DNA from: Mycobacterium sp. Aquia_213
Lineage (GTDB): Bacteria > Actinomycetota > Actinomycetes > Mycobacteriales > Mycobacteriaceae
Length of the DNA: 64,000 nt
Reading direction: 5' to 3'
Assembly (NCBI RefSeq): GCF_026625985.1
Contig: NZ_CP113116.1
Location: forward strand, 3,100,001-3,164,000
This document shows, one piece after another, positions 1 through 8,074 of the stretch; the stretch's first letter is position 1; every line of letters starts with the position of its first letter. The notes beneath the pieces are model-generated. The model was not told the DNA's origin. It was given only the letters and a program-made list of their open reading frames with translations, and searched no databases. Both the position numbers and the translations under genes were made by a program.

Positions 1-904
1 TCTCGAACTGACCGGGGGCCACCTCGTTGTGCCGGGTCTTGGCGGGAATGCCGAGCTTGAACAGCTCCCGCTCGGTGTCCATCATGAAGCCGAGGACACG
101 CTCGGGCACCGCGCCGAAGTAGTGGTCGTCAAACTCCTGGCCCTTGGGCGGCTTGGCGCCGAACAGCGTGCGACCCGCGTTGACCAGGTCCGGACGCGCG
201 AGGAAGAAGTGCCGGTCGACCAGGAAGTACTCCTGCTCCGGTCCGCAGAACGAGACGACGTGGTTCAAGTCCTTATGGCCGAACAGCGTCAGGATGCGCT
301 CGGCATGCGCACCCATCGCCTGCTGGCTGCGCAGCAGTGGCGTCTTGTAGTCCAGTGCCTCACCGGTCATCGAGACGAAAACCGTCGGAATGCACAGCGT
401 GTTGCCGTTCGGGTTCTCCAGAATGTAGGCCGGGCTGGTGGCGTCCCAGCCGGTGTAGCCGCGCGCCTCGAAGGTGCTCCGCAGCCCGCCGGACGGGAAG
501 CTGGAGGCGTCGGGCTCACCCTGAATCAGGGTCTTGCCGGCGAACTCCGCGAGCGTGGTCCCGTCGCCGACGGGATCCAGGAAGCTGTCATGCTTCTCGG
601 CGGTCAGGCCGGTCATCGGGTAGAAGACATGGGCGTAGTGGGTGGCACCCTTCTCCAGTGCCCAGTCCTTCATGGCTATCGCGACGGCGTCGGCAACCGT
701 GGGGTCGAGCTTGGTGCCTTTTTCGATGGTCGCAACGATGGACTTGTACAACGCCTTAGGAAGCCGTGCCTGCATTTCAGCCTTGGTGAAGACGTTGGAT
801 CCGAAGACCTCGCCGGGGGCCTCACCAGGTACAAAACTGATAGCCGGGGGGACGTATGCCTCGACGTTATTGATCGCCTGCAGGCGTACTGCGTTTCCGC
901 TCAA
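1..904 (-). CDS. glnN: Glutamine synthetase type III, N-terminal part (runs off the window)
   Basis: Reading back from 904, about 301 residues match a type III glutamine synthetase, which joins ammonia to glutamate using ATP in the cytosol. Visible family motifs are SFCGPEQEYFL, FGAKPPKGQEFDDHYFG and KTRHNEVAPGQFE. The gene continues past base 1, so the C-terminal half is not seen. The start is a TTG at 904: the same frame has a TAG stop four codons upstream, so no earlier start is possible, and AGGA lies about 9 bases before the TTG. It is 140 bp downstream of cysW on the same strand. GSIII is a long enzyme (about 700 residues) distinct from the GlnA types usual in mycobacteria. The family call is firm; the gene symbol is by analogy. 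Confidence 0.9.
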   Translation of the reverse strand, partial: MSGNAVRLQAINNVEAYVPPAISFVPGEAPGEVFGSNVFTKAEMQARLPKALYKSIVATIEKGTKLDPTVADAVAIAMKDWALEKGATHYAHVFYPMTGLTAEKHDSFLDPVGDGTTLAEFAGKTLIQGEPDASSFPSGGLRSTFEARGYTGWDATSPAYILENPNGNTLCIPTVFVSMTGEALDYKTPLLRSQQAMGAHAERILTLFGHKDLNHVVSFCGPEQEYFLVDRHFFLARPDLVNAGRTLFGAKPPKGQEFDDHYFGAVPERVLGFMMDTERELFKLGIPAKTRHNEVAPGQFE

Positions 905-1044
905 TGGAGTTTCCTATCGCTGAGGGGGGTCAACGACCGTCCCTTGCGGGAAGGTGGACCGGCCCCACCCTAGGAACATTCGATTCCGAACTTGTTACGC
1001 GCGCGTCAACGATGCGCTTCAAGCAGGGCGAGAATGAGACGACG

Positions 1045-1863
1045 TCAGGCCGCGGCGTGGGCCCGCTTCCGGCGCACCAGCAGGGTCGTTTTGACGATCA
1101 GGAACACCACCGCCACCCCCATGAGCAGCGTGGAGAGCGCATAGGCGCCGTACTCGGCGCCGCGGGCGTAGCGATCGTTCACCAGCAGCGTCAGTGTTTG
1201 CGACTCCCCCGGCAGGTTCGACGACACCATGATGACCCCGCCGAATTCCCCGAGCGTGCGTGCGGTGGTCAGCACCGTGCCGTAGATCAGGCCCCATTTG
1301 ATGGTCGGCAAAGTGATCCGCCAAAACGTCTGCCACGGGCCCGAACCCAGCGTCGCCGCTGCCTGTTCCTGCTCGGTCCCCACCTCCTGCAGCACCGGTT
1401 GGACCTCGCGCACCACGAACGGCAGGGTGACGAAGATGCTGACGAGGATGAGGCCGGGCAAGCCGAAGATGACCTTGATTCCGAAATCGTTCTCCACGAA
1501 GCCCAGCGCACCCGCCGATCCCCACAGCAGGATCAATGCGACACCCACGATGATGGGCGATACCGCAAAGGGCAGGTCGACGACCGCCTGCAGCGCGGCC
1601 CTACCGCGGAACCGGCTGCGGGCAAGCAACAATGACGTGAGAACACCGAAGACGACGTTGAGTGGGACCACAACGGCGACCACCAGAAGCGACAGGTGCA
1701 GCGCCGAGATCGCCGCCGGCGTGGTGATCCATGCGTAGAACTGGCCAAGCCCGGGCTCGAACGTCCGCCACAGGATGATCGACACCGGCACGATCAGCAT
1801 CACGCCGATGTACGCCAGCGTCACGGATCGGGTGAGGTAGCGGGCCCACGATGACGACGTCAC
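1045..1863 (-). CDS. cysW: Sulfate ABC transporter permease CysW
   Basis: A 272-residue inner-membrane permease with about six hydrophobic segments. The cytoplasmic loop that docks the ATPase (EAA motif) is at about residues 164-186 (EQEQAAATLGSG, then RITLP). With CysT it forms the channel that moves sulfate or thiosulfate delivered by SubI. Its ATG overlaps the cysT stop codon (ATGA), so the two are translationally coupled. In M. tuberculosis the next gene is cysA, encoding the ATPase; here the next gene is the glutamine synthetase, so the ATPase must come from elsewhere. Confidence 0.93.
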   Translation of the reverse strand: MTSSSWARYLTRSVTLAYIGVMLIVPVSIILWRTFEPGLGQFYAWITTPAAISALHLSLLVVAVVVPLNVVFGVLTSLLLARSRFRGRAALQAVVDLPFAVSPIIVGVALILLWGSAGALGFVENDFGIKVIFGLPGLILVSIFVTLPFVVREVQPVLQEVGTEQEQAAATLGSGPWQTFWRITLPTIKWGLIYGTVLTTARTLGEFGGVIMVSSNLPGESQTLTLLVNDRYARGAEYGAYALSTLLMGVAVVFLIVKTTLLVRRKRAHAAA

Positions 1864-2753
1864 GCGGCCTTTTCCTCACGTTTGGCCGTGCGCCCGCCCA
1901 CGATCCGCAACAGCACCAGCACGGTAAACGAGATCGATAGCAGCACAATAGATATAGCGGCCGCGCCGGTGCGGTCGTCATTCTCGATCAAGGAGCGTAT
2001 CCACTGCGAAGAGACCTCGGTCTTGCCCGGCACCGCGCCACCGATCGTCACCACCGAGCCGAACTCGGCGATACAACGCGAGAAGGCCAACCCGGCACCG
2101 GTCAGCAGCGAGGGCGCCAGCGACGGCAGCACGATTGTCGTGAAGACCTTTGGGCCGCTGGCACCCAGCGATGCCGCCGCCTCCTCGACGTCGCGATCGA
2201 TCTCCAGCAGCACCGGCTGAACGGCGCGCACCACCAACGGCAGCGTCACGAACGCCAGCGCCATCCCCACCCCGGGCGGCGTGTGCTGCAGATGAATGTG
2301 CACGGGGCTGTTCTTGCCGTACAGGGCCAGCATCACCAGGCTGGTCACGATCGTGGGTAGCGCGAACGGCAGATCGATCACCGCATCGATCAGCCCCTTG
2401 CCGAAGAAGTTGTCGCGCACCAGCACCCACGCGGTCGCCAGCCCGAACACCACGTCGAGAATCGTCACCGCGACGGAAATCCCGAACGTCACCTGGAACG
2501 ACTGCACCGCGGCATGCGAGGTGACGGCCAGCCAGAAGGCCTGCCAGCCGCCGCCGGCGGCCTGCCACGCAATGGCCGCCAATGGCAACAGCACGATCAC
2601 CGAAAGCCACAGCGACGTCACCCCGACCCGAAGTGACGTGAGACCGGGCCTGTTCGTTAGCCGCAGTCCTTCCGGCGGTTCCGGAAGTTGGCTACCGGGC
2701 TGGGCCAACTCGGGGCGGATGGCCTCCGGGTTGGGAACTGTCGCGGTGGTCAT
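1860..2753 (-). CDS. cysT: Sulfate ABC transporter permease CysT
   Basis: A 297-residue permease, partner of CysW in the sulfate/thiosulfate importer. It has a polar N-terminus of about 45 residues, then multiple membrane spans and the EAA loop at about residues 188-205 (DVEEAAASLGASG). The chosen ATG at 2753 overlaps the subI stop (ATGA). A longer open frame upstream to 2933 is only a read-through within subI and is not used. Operon order subI-cysT-cysW, all coupled by 4-base overlaps. Confidence 0.93.
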   Translation of the reverse strand: MTTATVPNPEAIRPELAQPGSQLPEPPEGLRLTNRPGLTSLRVGVTSLWLSVIVLLPLAAIAWQAAGGGWQAFWLAVTSHAAVQSFQVTFGISVAVTILDVVFGLATAWVLVRDNFFGKGLIDAVIDLPFALPTIVTSLVMLALYGKNSPVHIHLQHTPPGVGMALAFVTLPLVVRAVQPVLLEIDRDVEEAAASLGASGPKVFTTIVLPSLAPSLLTGAGLAFSRCIAEFGSVVTIGGAVPGKTEVSSQWIRSLIENDDRTGAAAISIVLLSISFTVLVLLRIVGGRTAKREEKAA

Positions 2754-3787
2754 CCGGTGGCCTGCACGTAGACCCTGGTGATGCTGCCGGTGTTCTTGTC
2801 GAAGAGTTGCGCGTCCGCGGCGGCCCAGCCGCCCAGGTCGTCGATCGTCCAAAGTTTTACCGGGACGGGATACTGGTCCCGGAAAGTGCTGGCGACGGCC
2901 GGATCGATGGGGCGGAATCCGGCCTGCGCCCATAGCTTCTGGGCCGCGGCGGTGTATTGAAAGTTCTTGAAGGCGGTCGCGACGTCGAGGTGCGCGCTGG
3001 TGCTGACCACCGCCACCGGGTTCTCGATCTTGAAGGTTTGGGACGGAATCACGTGTTCGACGGGTTTGCCCTGCCGCTCGGCGGCAATGGCTTCGTTTTC
3101 GTAGCTGATCAACACGTCGCCGCTGCCTTCAGCAAAGACGGCGGTGGCAATCCGCCCCGAACCGGGACGCAGCTTGACGTGTTCGTGCACCAACTTGCTG
3201 ATGAAGTCGATACCCGCTTGGGCATCCGCGCCGCCACGACTTTTCGCCGCATACGGGGCCAACAGGTTCCACTTGGCCGAGCCCGAACTGAGCGGGCTCG
3301 GGGTGATGACCTCTACGCCGGGCCGCAATAGATCATCCCAATCCCGGATGTTCTTCGGATTGCCTTTGCGCACAACCAATGTCACGACCGACCCGAATGG
3401 ATTGCCGTGGCCAGCTTGGCGGTCCCAATCCGCCGAGACCTTTCCGGCTTTCACCAAACGGGTGATGTCGGGCTCGACCGAGAAGTTCACGACGTCGGCC
3501 GGTTTCCCCTCGACGACCCCGCGCGACTGGTCGGCAGACGCCGCGTAAGACGTGATCACCTGTACGCCCTTGCCTTCTTGGGTGCCGTTGAATGCCGGAA
3601 TCACCGCGCTCCAACCGGGTTCGGGAACGGAATACGCGACGAGGGTGATCTTGGTGTTGGCGTTGCTCAGTCCGCTGCCACCCACGGCATCGCTGGCACC
3701 GCCGCCACACGCCGCGACAAAACCGACGACCGAGAGAAGTGAGACGACATGGCGGCAGCGCGGTGCGATACCGATGTGGTCAAACAT
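2750..3787 (-). CDS. subI: Sulfate-binding lipoprotein SubI
   Basis: A 345-residue extracytoplasmic solute-binding protein that captures sulfate for CysTW. The N-terminus has a hydrophobic signal ending in a lipobox (VAAC, lipidated Cys27), so the mature protein is anchored outside the membrane. The body has the usual sulfate-binding-protein features, for example VVNFSVEPDI and SSGSAKWNLLAPYAA. It is the first gene of the transporter operon. An ATG at 3787 allows a normal signal-peptide length. Confidence 0.92.
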   Translation of the reverse strand: MFDHIGIAPRCRHVVSLLSVVGFVAACGGGASDAVGGSGLSNANTKITLVAYSVPEPGWSAVIPAFNGTQEGKGVQVITSYAASADQSRGVVEGKPADVVNFSVEPDITRLVKAGKVSADWDRQAGHGNPFGSVVTLVVRKGNPKNIRDWDDLLRPGVEVITPSPLSSGSAKWNLLAPYAAKSRGGADAQAGIDFISKLVHEHVKLRPGSGRIATAVFAEGSGDVLISYENEAIAAERQGKPVEHVIPSQTFKIENPVAVVSTSAHLDVATAFKNFQYTAAAQKLWAQAGFRPIDPAVASTFRDQYPVPVKLWTIDDLGGWAAADAQLFDKNTGSITRVYVQATG

Positions 3788-4318
3788 TGGCCGGCCTTCC
3801 AGTGCGGGACTTGGGTGCGTCGATCCCGTTGCTGCGGAAGGGCACTAGGGCATCCGAAAATTCGCCTACTCGAGACCGGACCGCGAACGGACAGAAGAGT
3901 CAGCGACAACAGCGCACGCCGGCGCAGCGCTGGAGAGAACCGGCTGCCGCGTGCATGGCGCGAGCGTAGCAAAGCACGCGTACCCGCACGCCTGTGCCGC
4001 AACGCGGTATTCGTCGTAGTCAGGGCTGCGCCAGGCCGGCCGAGCATCGATTTGCGCGGCTGTGACGCGGCCTTCGCGTATCCAACGCGCAGCGGCCTGC
4101 TCGGGCCACTGCGGCGGCCACGTAAAAGTCACGGTGATGAAAAGAGCCCGACACCAGCCGGTACCTGCTCGGGCACAGCGATCTCAGGCCGGCATCATTT
4201 CGGCGCGTTCGTCCACGATCTTCGCCGAGGTCGGATTTAATGCTCCGAAAGAGGGCGACCAGTAACCCTTTTCTCATACCGTTGCGCGCCGCCACCGCGG
4301 CTCGAGAAAAGGACGCCG
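3788..4318. other. Intergenic region between subI and the C39-like gene
   Basis: About 530 bases between two divergent genes. It should hold the promoters of both the sulfate transporter operon and the exported C39-like protein. Short open frames exist on both strands (for example 3866-4132, minus) but none has a convincing ribosome site or a recognisable product. I saw no strong hairpin or repeat. Confidence 0.5.
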
Positions 4319-4978
4319 ATGGCCCGCATCCTGACGACGAAGGTCGCCGCGGCCGCGCTGTTCTGCGTCACCGCCGCGACGTCATCGATCACCTGGGCCG
4401 CCGCGGTGCACGCCGCCCCGGGTCCACCCGTGCCGGATGCCGACCACGAGGCGGGCTTGTACGGCGACCCGGCGGCCGCCGCGCCCTATTGGCGGCGCCA
4501 ACACGGTTCGGACTGCGGTGAGATCGCGGTCGCCGATGTCGTCGGCGAGCTCACCGGCCGCCAGCCCACCGAGCGACAGATCACCGCTGCGGCCGAAAAT
4601 GCCTTCGGGGCAACGGGTTCCACACCGATATGGAATCCGCCGGGCAACACCGACATCCGGGATTTGCCGCTGCTGCTCTGGCACTACTGGGTCAGGGCCG
4701 ACAACATCCAGACCAATATCGCTGCCCTGCAACAGAATCTAGCCGATAAGCGCAAGGTGATCGCCCTCGTCAACGCCGAGACCATCTGGAACCGTCCCGG
4801 CAACCACGCCCGGGCGAACCACTTTGTGGTGGTCACCGGTATCGACACCAAGGCCGGCGTGGTGCATCTCAACGACAGCGGCATCGATACCGGGCGCGAC
4901 GAGCAGGTGCCCATCGCCACGTTCGAGCGGGCGTGGGCACCCAACTACAACTCCGCCGTCGTGACGAAGGGAAGCTAA
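4319..4978 (+). CDS. Exported C39-like (papain-fold) peptidase family protein
   Basis: A 219-residue protein with an N-terminal signal peptide (about residues 1-33, ending AAAVHAAPG), so probably secreted. The body resembles the Peptidase_C39_2 group: a Cys in HGSDCGEIAVAD (Cys66), a His in ANHFVVVTG (His168) and Asn/Asp in HLNDSGID (185-186) are placed like the cysteine-protease triad. The substrate is unknown; many relatives are putative bacteriocin-type or cell-surface proteases. AAAAGGA lies 5 bases before the ATG. It stands alone, convergent with the small Cys-rich gene that follows. Confidence 0.75.
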   Translation: MARILTTKVAAAALFCVTAATSSITWAAAVHAAPGPPVPDADHEAGLYGDPAAAAPYWRRQHGSDCGEIAVADVVGELTGRQPTERQITAAAENAFGATGSTPIWNPPGNTDIRDLPLLLWHYWVRADNIQTNIAALQQNLADKRKVIALVNAETIWNRPGNHARANHFVVVTGIDTKAGVVHLNDSGIDTGRDEQVPIATFERAWAPNYNSAVVTKGS

Positions 4979-4985
4979 ACCTGTT

Positions 4986-5252
4986 TCAGGACAGGCTTTT
5001 CATGGAGTCCGACGGGATCACTGCGGATCCGCGCCGAGCATTGGCGAGGCTGCACGACTCGGCCAGCTCGGGCCCATAGGTAGCCGCACCGCACTCACAT
5101 TCCCAGCAGATATGCCGGCCGCAGGAACACGGAATGGTGGCCACGATCATGTGTCCCGGCAAAAGCCAGTGACCACGTGCACACCGTTGTGGTGGTCTGT
5201 CCATCCATTGCGTTCGCGAGCCATGCGCCAGATCGTTGACATGAACACTCAC
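4986..5252 (-). CDS. Small cysteine-rich protein, function unknown
   Basis: An 88-residue protein with a run of Cys and His residues (RCARGHWLLPGH, PCSCGRHICWECECG, SCSLA) that looks like a small zinc-ribbon or metal-binding fold. I recall similar short proteins in mycobacteria, but without known function. The start chosen is GTG at 5252, which has GGGAGG about 9 bases upstream; a longer frame exists but would run into the upstream methyltransferase. It lies about 100 bp downstream of that methyltransferase on the same strand and may be co-transcribed. Confidence 0.6.
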   Translation of the reverse strand: MSVHVNDLAHGSRTQWMDRPPQRCARGHWLLPGHMIVATIPCSCGRHICWECECGAATYGPELAESCSLANARRGSAVIPSDSMKSLS

Positions 5253-5353
5253 GGGCACCACCCTCCCATTGGCATTGGCGCCAAGCCAGGGCGATGTACG
5301 AATCGTTACCGTCTCGTTGACCGTGTCGTTGTCTGCGAATTCGCGCGAAACGA

Positions 5354-6121
5354 TCAGTTCTTCTCGAGGGTTACCTGGTTGACGTCGATTTGGCCGGTGC
5401 GGAACGCGTTGGCCCGGCCGGTCAGGTAATGCAGGTATCGCTCGTAGACCTCTTCCGACTGCATCTCGATGGCCTCGTCGCGGTGCGCCTCGAGCGCCGC
5501 GGCCCACAGGTCGAGGGTCTTGATGTAATGCGGCTGCAGCGGCTCGCGCAGCGTCAGGGTGAAACCCGCGCCTGCCGCGTGCTGCTCCACCGGGTCGATC
5601 GACGGCAGGCCGGTGATCGTGTGCAAGAACATGACGCCATCGTCGGGCAGGACGGTGTAAGCCATTTCGAAGAAATCGTCGTAACGGTCGTAGCTACCCT
5701 GCTCGAATGCCCCGATGGACACGATCCGGTCGACCGGCTCGGTGAACTCCTCCCAGCCCTGCAGCAGCACCCACTTGCTGCGCTCGGTGTCCATTTCGTC
5801 GAACATTTTCTGGACGTGGGCGGCCTGATCGCTGGATGTCGTCAGGCCGACGACGTTGACGTCGTACTTCTCGATCGCCCGGCGCATCGTGGTGCCCCAG
5901 CCACAGGCGACGTCGAGCAGTGTCATGCCGGGCCGCAGATCCAGCTCGGCCAGCGCCAAATCGATCTTTGCGATTTGGGCCTCTTCCAAGGTCATGTCAT
6001 CGCGCTCGAAGTACGCGCAACTGTAGGTCTGGGTGCGATCCAGGAACAGGCGGAAAAAATCGTCGGACAAGTCGTACCGTGCCGGTACTTCGTCGACGGT
6101 CGGGATCAATCCCTGAGTCAT
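5354..6121 (-). CDS. Cyclopropane mycolic acid synthase family methyltransferase, internally shortened
   Basis: A 255-residue SAM-dependent methyltransferase of the CmaA/MmaA/PcaA family, which modifies double bases of mycolic acid chains. Recognisable segments are RYDLSDDFFRLFLD, TYSCAYFERDDMTLEEAQ, the SAM loop LLDVACGWGTTMRR, SIGAFEQ, LHTITGLPSI and PHYIKTLDLWAAALEAH. The bicarbonate-site residues known from CmaA1 (Cys, Glu, His, Tyr) are all present. Family members are usually about 287-300 residues; here about 35 residues are missing between HTITGL and LPSI, and the normal EHFGHERY is EQGSYDRY. The ATG at 6121 gives the usual N-terminus. It may be an altered-function paralogue or inactive. 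Confidence 0.88.
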   Translation of the reverse strand: MTQGLIPTVDEVPARYDLSDDFFRLFLDRTQTYSCAYFERDDMTLEEAQIAKIDLALAELDLRPGMTLLDVACGWGTTMRRAIEKYDVNVVGLTTSSDQAAHVQKMFDEMDTERSKWVLLQGWEEFTEPVDRIVSIGAFEQGSYDRYDDFFEMAYTVLPDDGVMFLHTITGLPSIDPVEQHAAGAGFTLTLREPLQPHYIKTLDLWAAALEAHRDEAIEMQSEEVYERYLHYLTGRANAFRTGQIDVNQVTLEKN

Positions 6122-6341
6122 GATTGCGTAGCCTTTCCGGACCCAGGGTCCCCCCGCGTGACAACTAAAGTTTGCACATAGATACCCGGGCGCGCGCGGC
6201 GCAAACCACATTCAAAGCGAGTTCTCAGCTGTCAGCCGTGCTTTTTGCGATTGCCGGCATTTGCCGATGAATTCCGGGCAGACCGCCAGTCAGACCTTTG
6301 AGTCGGAAAAATCGAGAGCTTCGAGAAAGAGGGTGGATCCC

Positions 6342-7034
6342 ATGTCTGCGAACCACACGGCCCTGCCGCCGATCGTCGATGCAGCGACGTGGCGCGCCGA
6401 GCTCGACGAACTGCGCAAGCGCGAGAAGGCCGCCACCCGCGAACTGGATGCGATCGCCGCACAGCGGCGCCGGCTGCCGATGGTCGAGCTACCCGACTAC
6501 ACCCTGATCAGTGCCGACGGGCCCGTCCGCCTCGCCGACGTGTTCGGTGGCCGATCGCAGCTCATCACCTACCACCACATGTGGTCGGACGGCGCGCAGT
6601 GGCAGTGCGGCGGGTGCACGGGTTTCACGTCGCAGTTCACCCGACTCGAATTCCTCGACAACTACGATGCCCGTTTCGTCATCGTGACCAATGGCCCAAT
6701 CGAGGAGGCACTCGCCTACCGGGAAAAGGTCGGCAATCGGATGCAGTGGTACTCCTCGTCGCAGAGCGCATTCGGAGCGGACATGGACGCACCCCCGGGC
6801 GGGGGCTTTGCGGTCAACGTGTTTCTCCGCGACGTTGACACCGTGTATCGCACCTGGCACACGAATGGGCGCGGCACCGAGCAACTCAGCCACTCGTTCG
6901 CGCTGATCGACCTATTGCCGTGGGGCCGCCAGGAGGAATGGCTCGATTCGCCCGCCGGCTGGCCGTCGCGGCCCACCTACTCCGGCTGGCTGGACTCCCC
7001 CGACATCGCCCGCGCCTACGGGACAGCAGGCTAA
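6342..7034 (+). CDS. DUF899 family thioredoxin-like protein
   Basis: A 230-residue cytosolic protein of the DUF899 family, distantly thioredoxin-like. The segment YHHMWSDGAQWQCGGCTGFT carries the CxxC pair. Its biochemical role is not established. A purine-rich GAGGGTGG lies about 7 bases before the ATG at 6342; the longer frame from 6261 has no such site. It ends by sharing a 4-base stop overlap with the convergent iron-sulfur gene. Confidence 0.85.
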   Translation: MSANHTALPPIVDAATWRAELDELRKREKAATRELDAIAAQRRRLPMVELPDYTLISADGPVRLADVFGGRSQLITYHHMWSDGAQWQCGGCTGFTSQFTRLEFLDNYDARFVIVTNGPIEEALAYREKVGNRMQWYSSSQSAFGADMDAPPGGGFAVNVFLRDVDTVYRTWHTNGRGTEQLSHSFALIDLLPWGRQEEWLDSPAGWPSRPTYSGWLDSPDIARAYGTAG

Positions 7035-8053
7035 CGCCCGCCGTCGACGACCTTCACCGTCTTGTGCGGATAGCGTCGCTCCGCAAATTCCTTGGCCTTG
7101 GAATTCGGCAGCACGTACAAGGTTTCCTTCTTGTCCTGCAACGGTTTTAGTACCAGGTCCATGAAGCTCTTGCGGTTGTCCAGATAAGGCTCGATGACGT
7201 CCTCGCCGGCCGGGCAGACGGCCAGGCAGTAGGCCGCCTTATAGTTCGGCTTGAACGACAGGCTTTGCCACATCGACGCGTTCTCCGAATCGGTTACCCG
7301 CGAACGGAAGTCGGCCGCGTCCGTACTATCGGCAACGGTCTGCACCCAATCCGTGAAGCCACCCATGAACTCGCGGTAGTTGTGCGTCGAACAGGCCAGC
7401 CAATCGAAACTGCCATCCTTGCCGATCGCGCCGACTGGGCACGCCGCGACGCACAGCTTGCATTCCAGGCACGGGCTGTAGTCCAGCGGCTCGCCGTAGC
7501 TGCTGATCGGCGCGCCGACCAGGATCGTGCCCAGCAGGATGAAGTTGCCGAACTTCGGGTGAATCACGTTGCGGTGGATGCCCATCACCCCGAGGCCCGC
7601 CGCCACGGCAACGGGTTTGTGCGCCACCACCCAGATCCGGCCCGGGTAGTTGTCCATCTCCATCGGAAAGGTCGCCGACGGGTTCAGCACCCGGTAACCG
7701 GTGTCCTGCAGCCGGCGGACGATGCGGTAGGCCGCTTCATTGAGCAACTCACCGCTGCGGTGGAACTCCTGGTTGGCGACGCTGCGCGCCGTCGATCGGA
7801 TGTTGTCGCGGTTCATCTTGACCACCAGCGAGATGTAGCTCTTGGTTCCCGGCAACGCGGCTTCGACGTGCTCGACCTCCGAAGCCAGGTCGGGGTTGTC
7901 GACGCTCGCGAACGCCACGTCGTCGACGCCGGCGTCCAGGCACAGCTGGCGCAACCAATCCGCGTCGAGTACACCGGGTTTCCGCGTCGGGCGCGATCGC
8001 ACCTTTTGCACGGTGGGGTGTTCCGCCAGCCGGGCCGGGAGTTTCTCGGTCAT
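7031..8053 (-). CDS. 4Fe-4S protein related to reductive dehalogenases / QueG-type reductases
   Basis: A 340-residue protein with a ferredoxin-like cluster motif CLECKLCVAACPVGAI and a second partial one (YCLAVCPAGED). The arrangement is like that of reductive dehalogenase and epoxyqueuosine reductase relatives, which use cobalamin plus iron-sulfur clusters. There is no Tat signal, so a cytosolic location is likely. The substrate cannot be told from the sequence. ATG at 8053 is preferred (MTEKLPAR); no clear Shine-Dalgarno is visible, so it may be leaderless. Confidence 0.75.
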   Translation of the reverse strand: MTEKLPARLAEHPTVQKVRSRPTRKPGVLDADWLRQLCLDAGVDDVAFASVDNPDLASEVEHVEAALPGTKSYISLVVKMNRDNIRSTARSVANQEFHRSGELLNEAAYRIVRRLQDTGYRVLNPSATFPMEMDNYPGRIWVVAHKPVAVAAGLGVMGIHRNVIHPKFGNFILLGTILVGAPISSYGEPLDYSPCLECKLCVAACPVGAIGKDGSFDWLACSTHNYREFMGGFTDWVQTVADSTDAADFRSRVTDSENASMWQSLSFKPNYKAAYCLAVCPAGEDVIEPYLDNRKSFMDLVLKPLQDKKETLYVLPNSKAKEFAERRYPHKTVKVVDGGR

Positions 8054-8074
8054 GCTCGGTATAGTACACAATAC

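Noticed and set aside
29..973. Long open frame on the + strand over the first gene
   Set aside because: It is antisense to a clear type III glutamine synthetase and its translation is Arg/Gly-rich without family motifs.
3866..4132. 88-residue frame in the subI-C39 gap, minus strand
   Set aside because: GTG start without ribosome site, no known family, and competing frames of equal length nearby.
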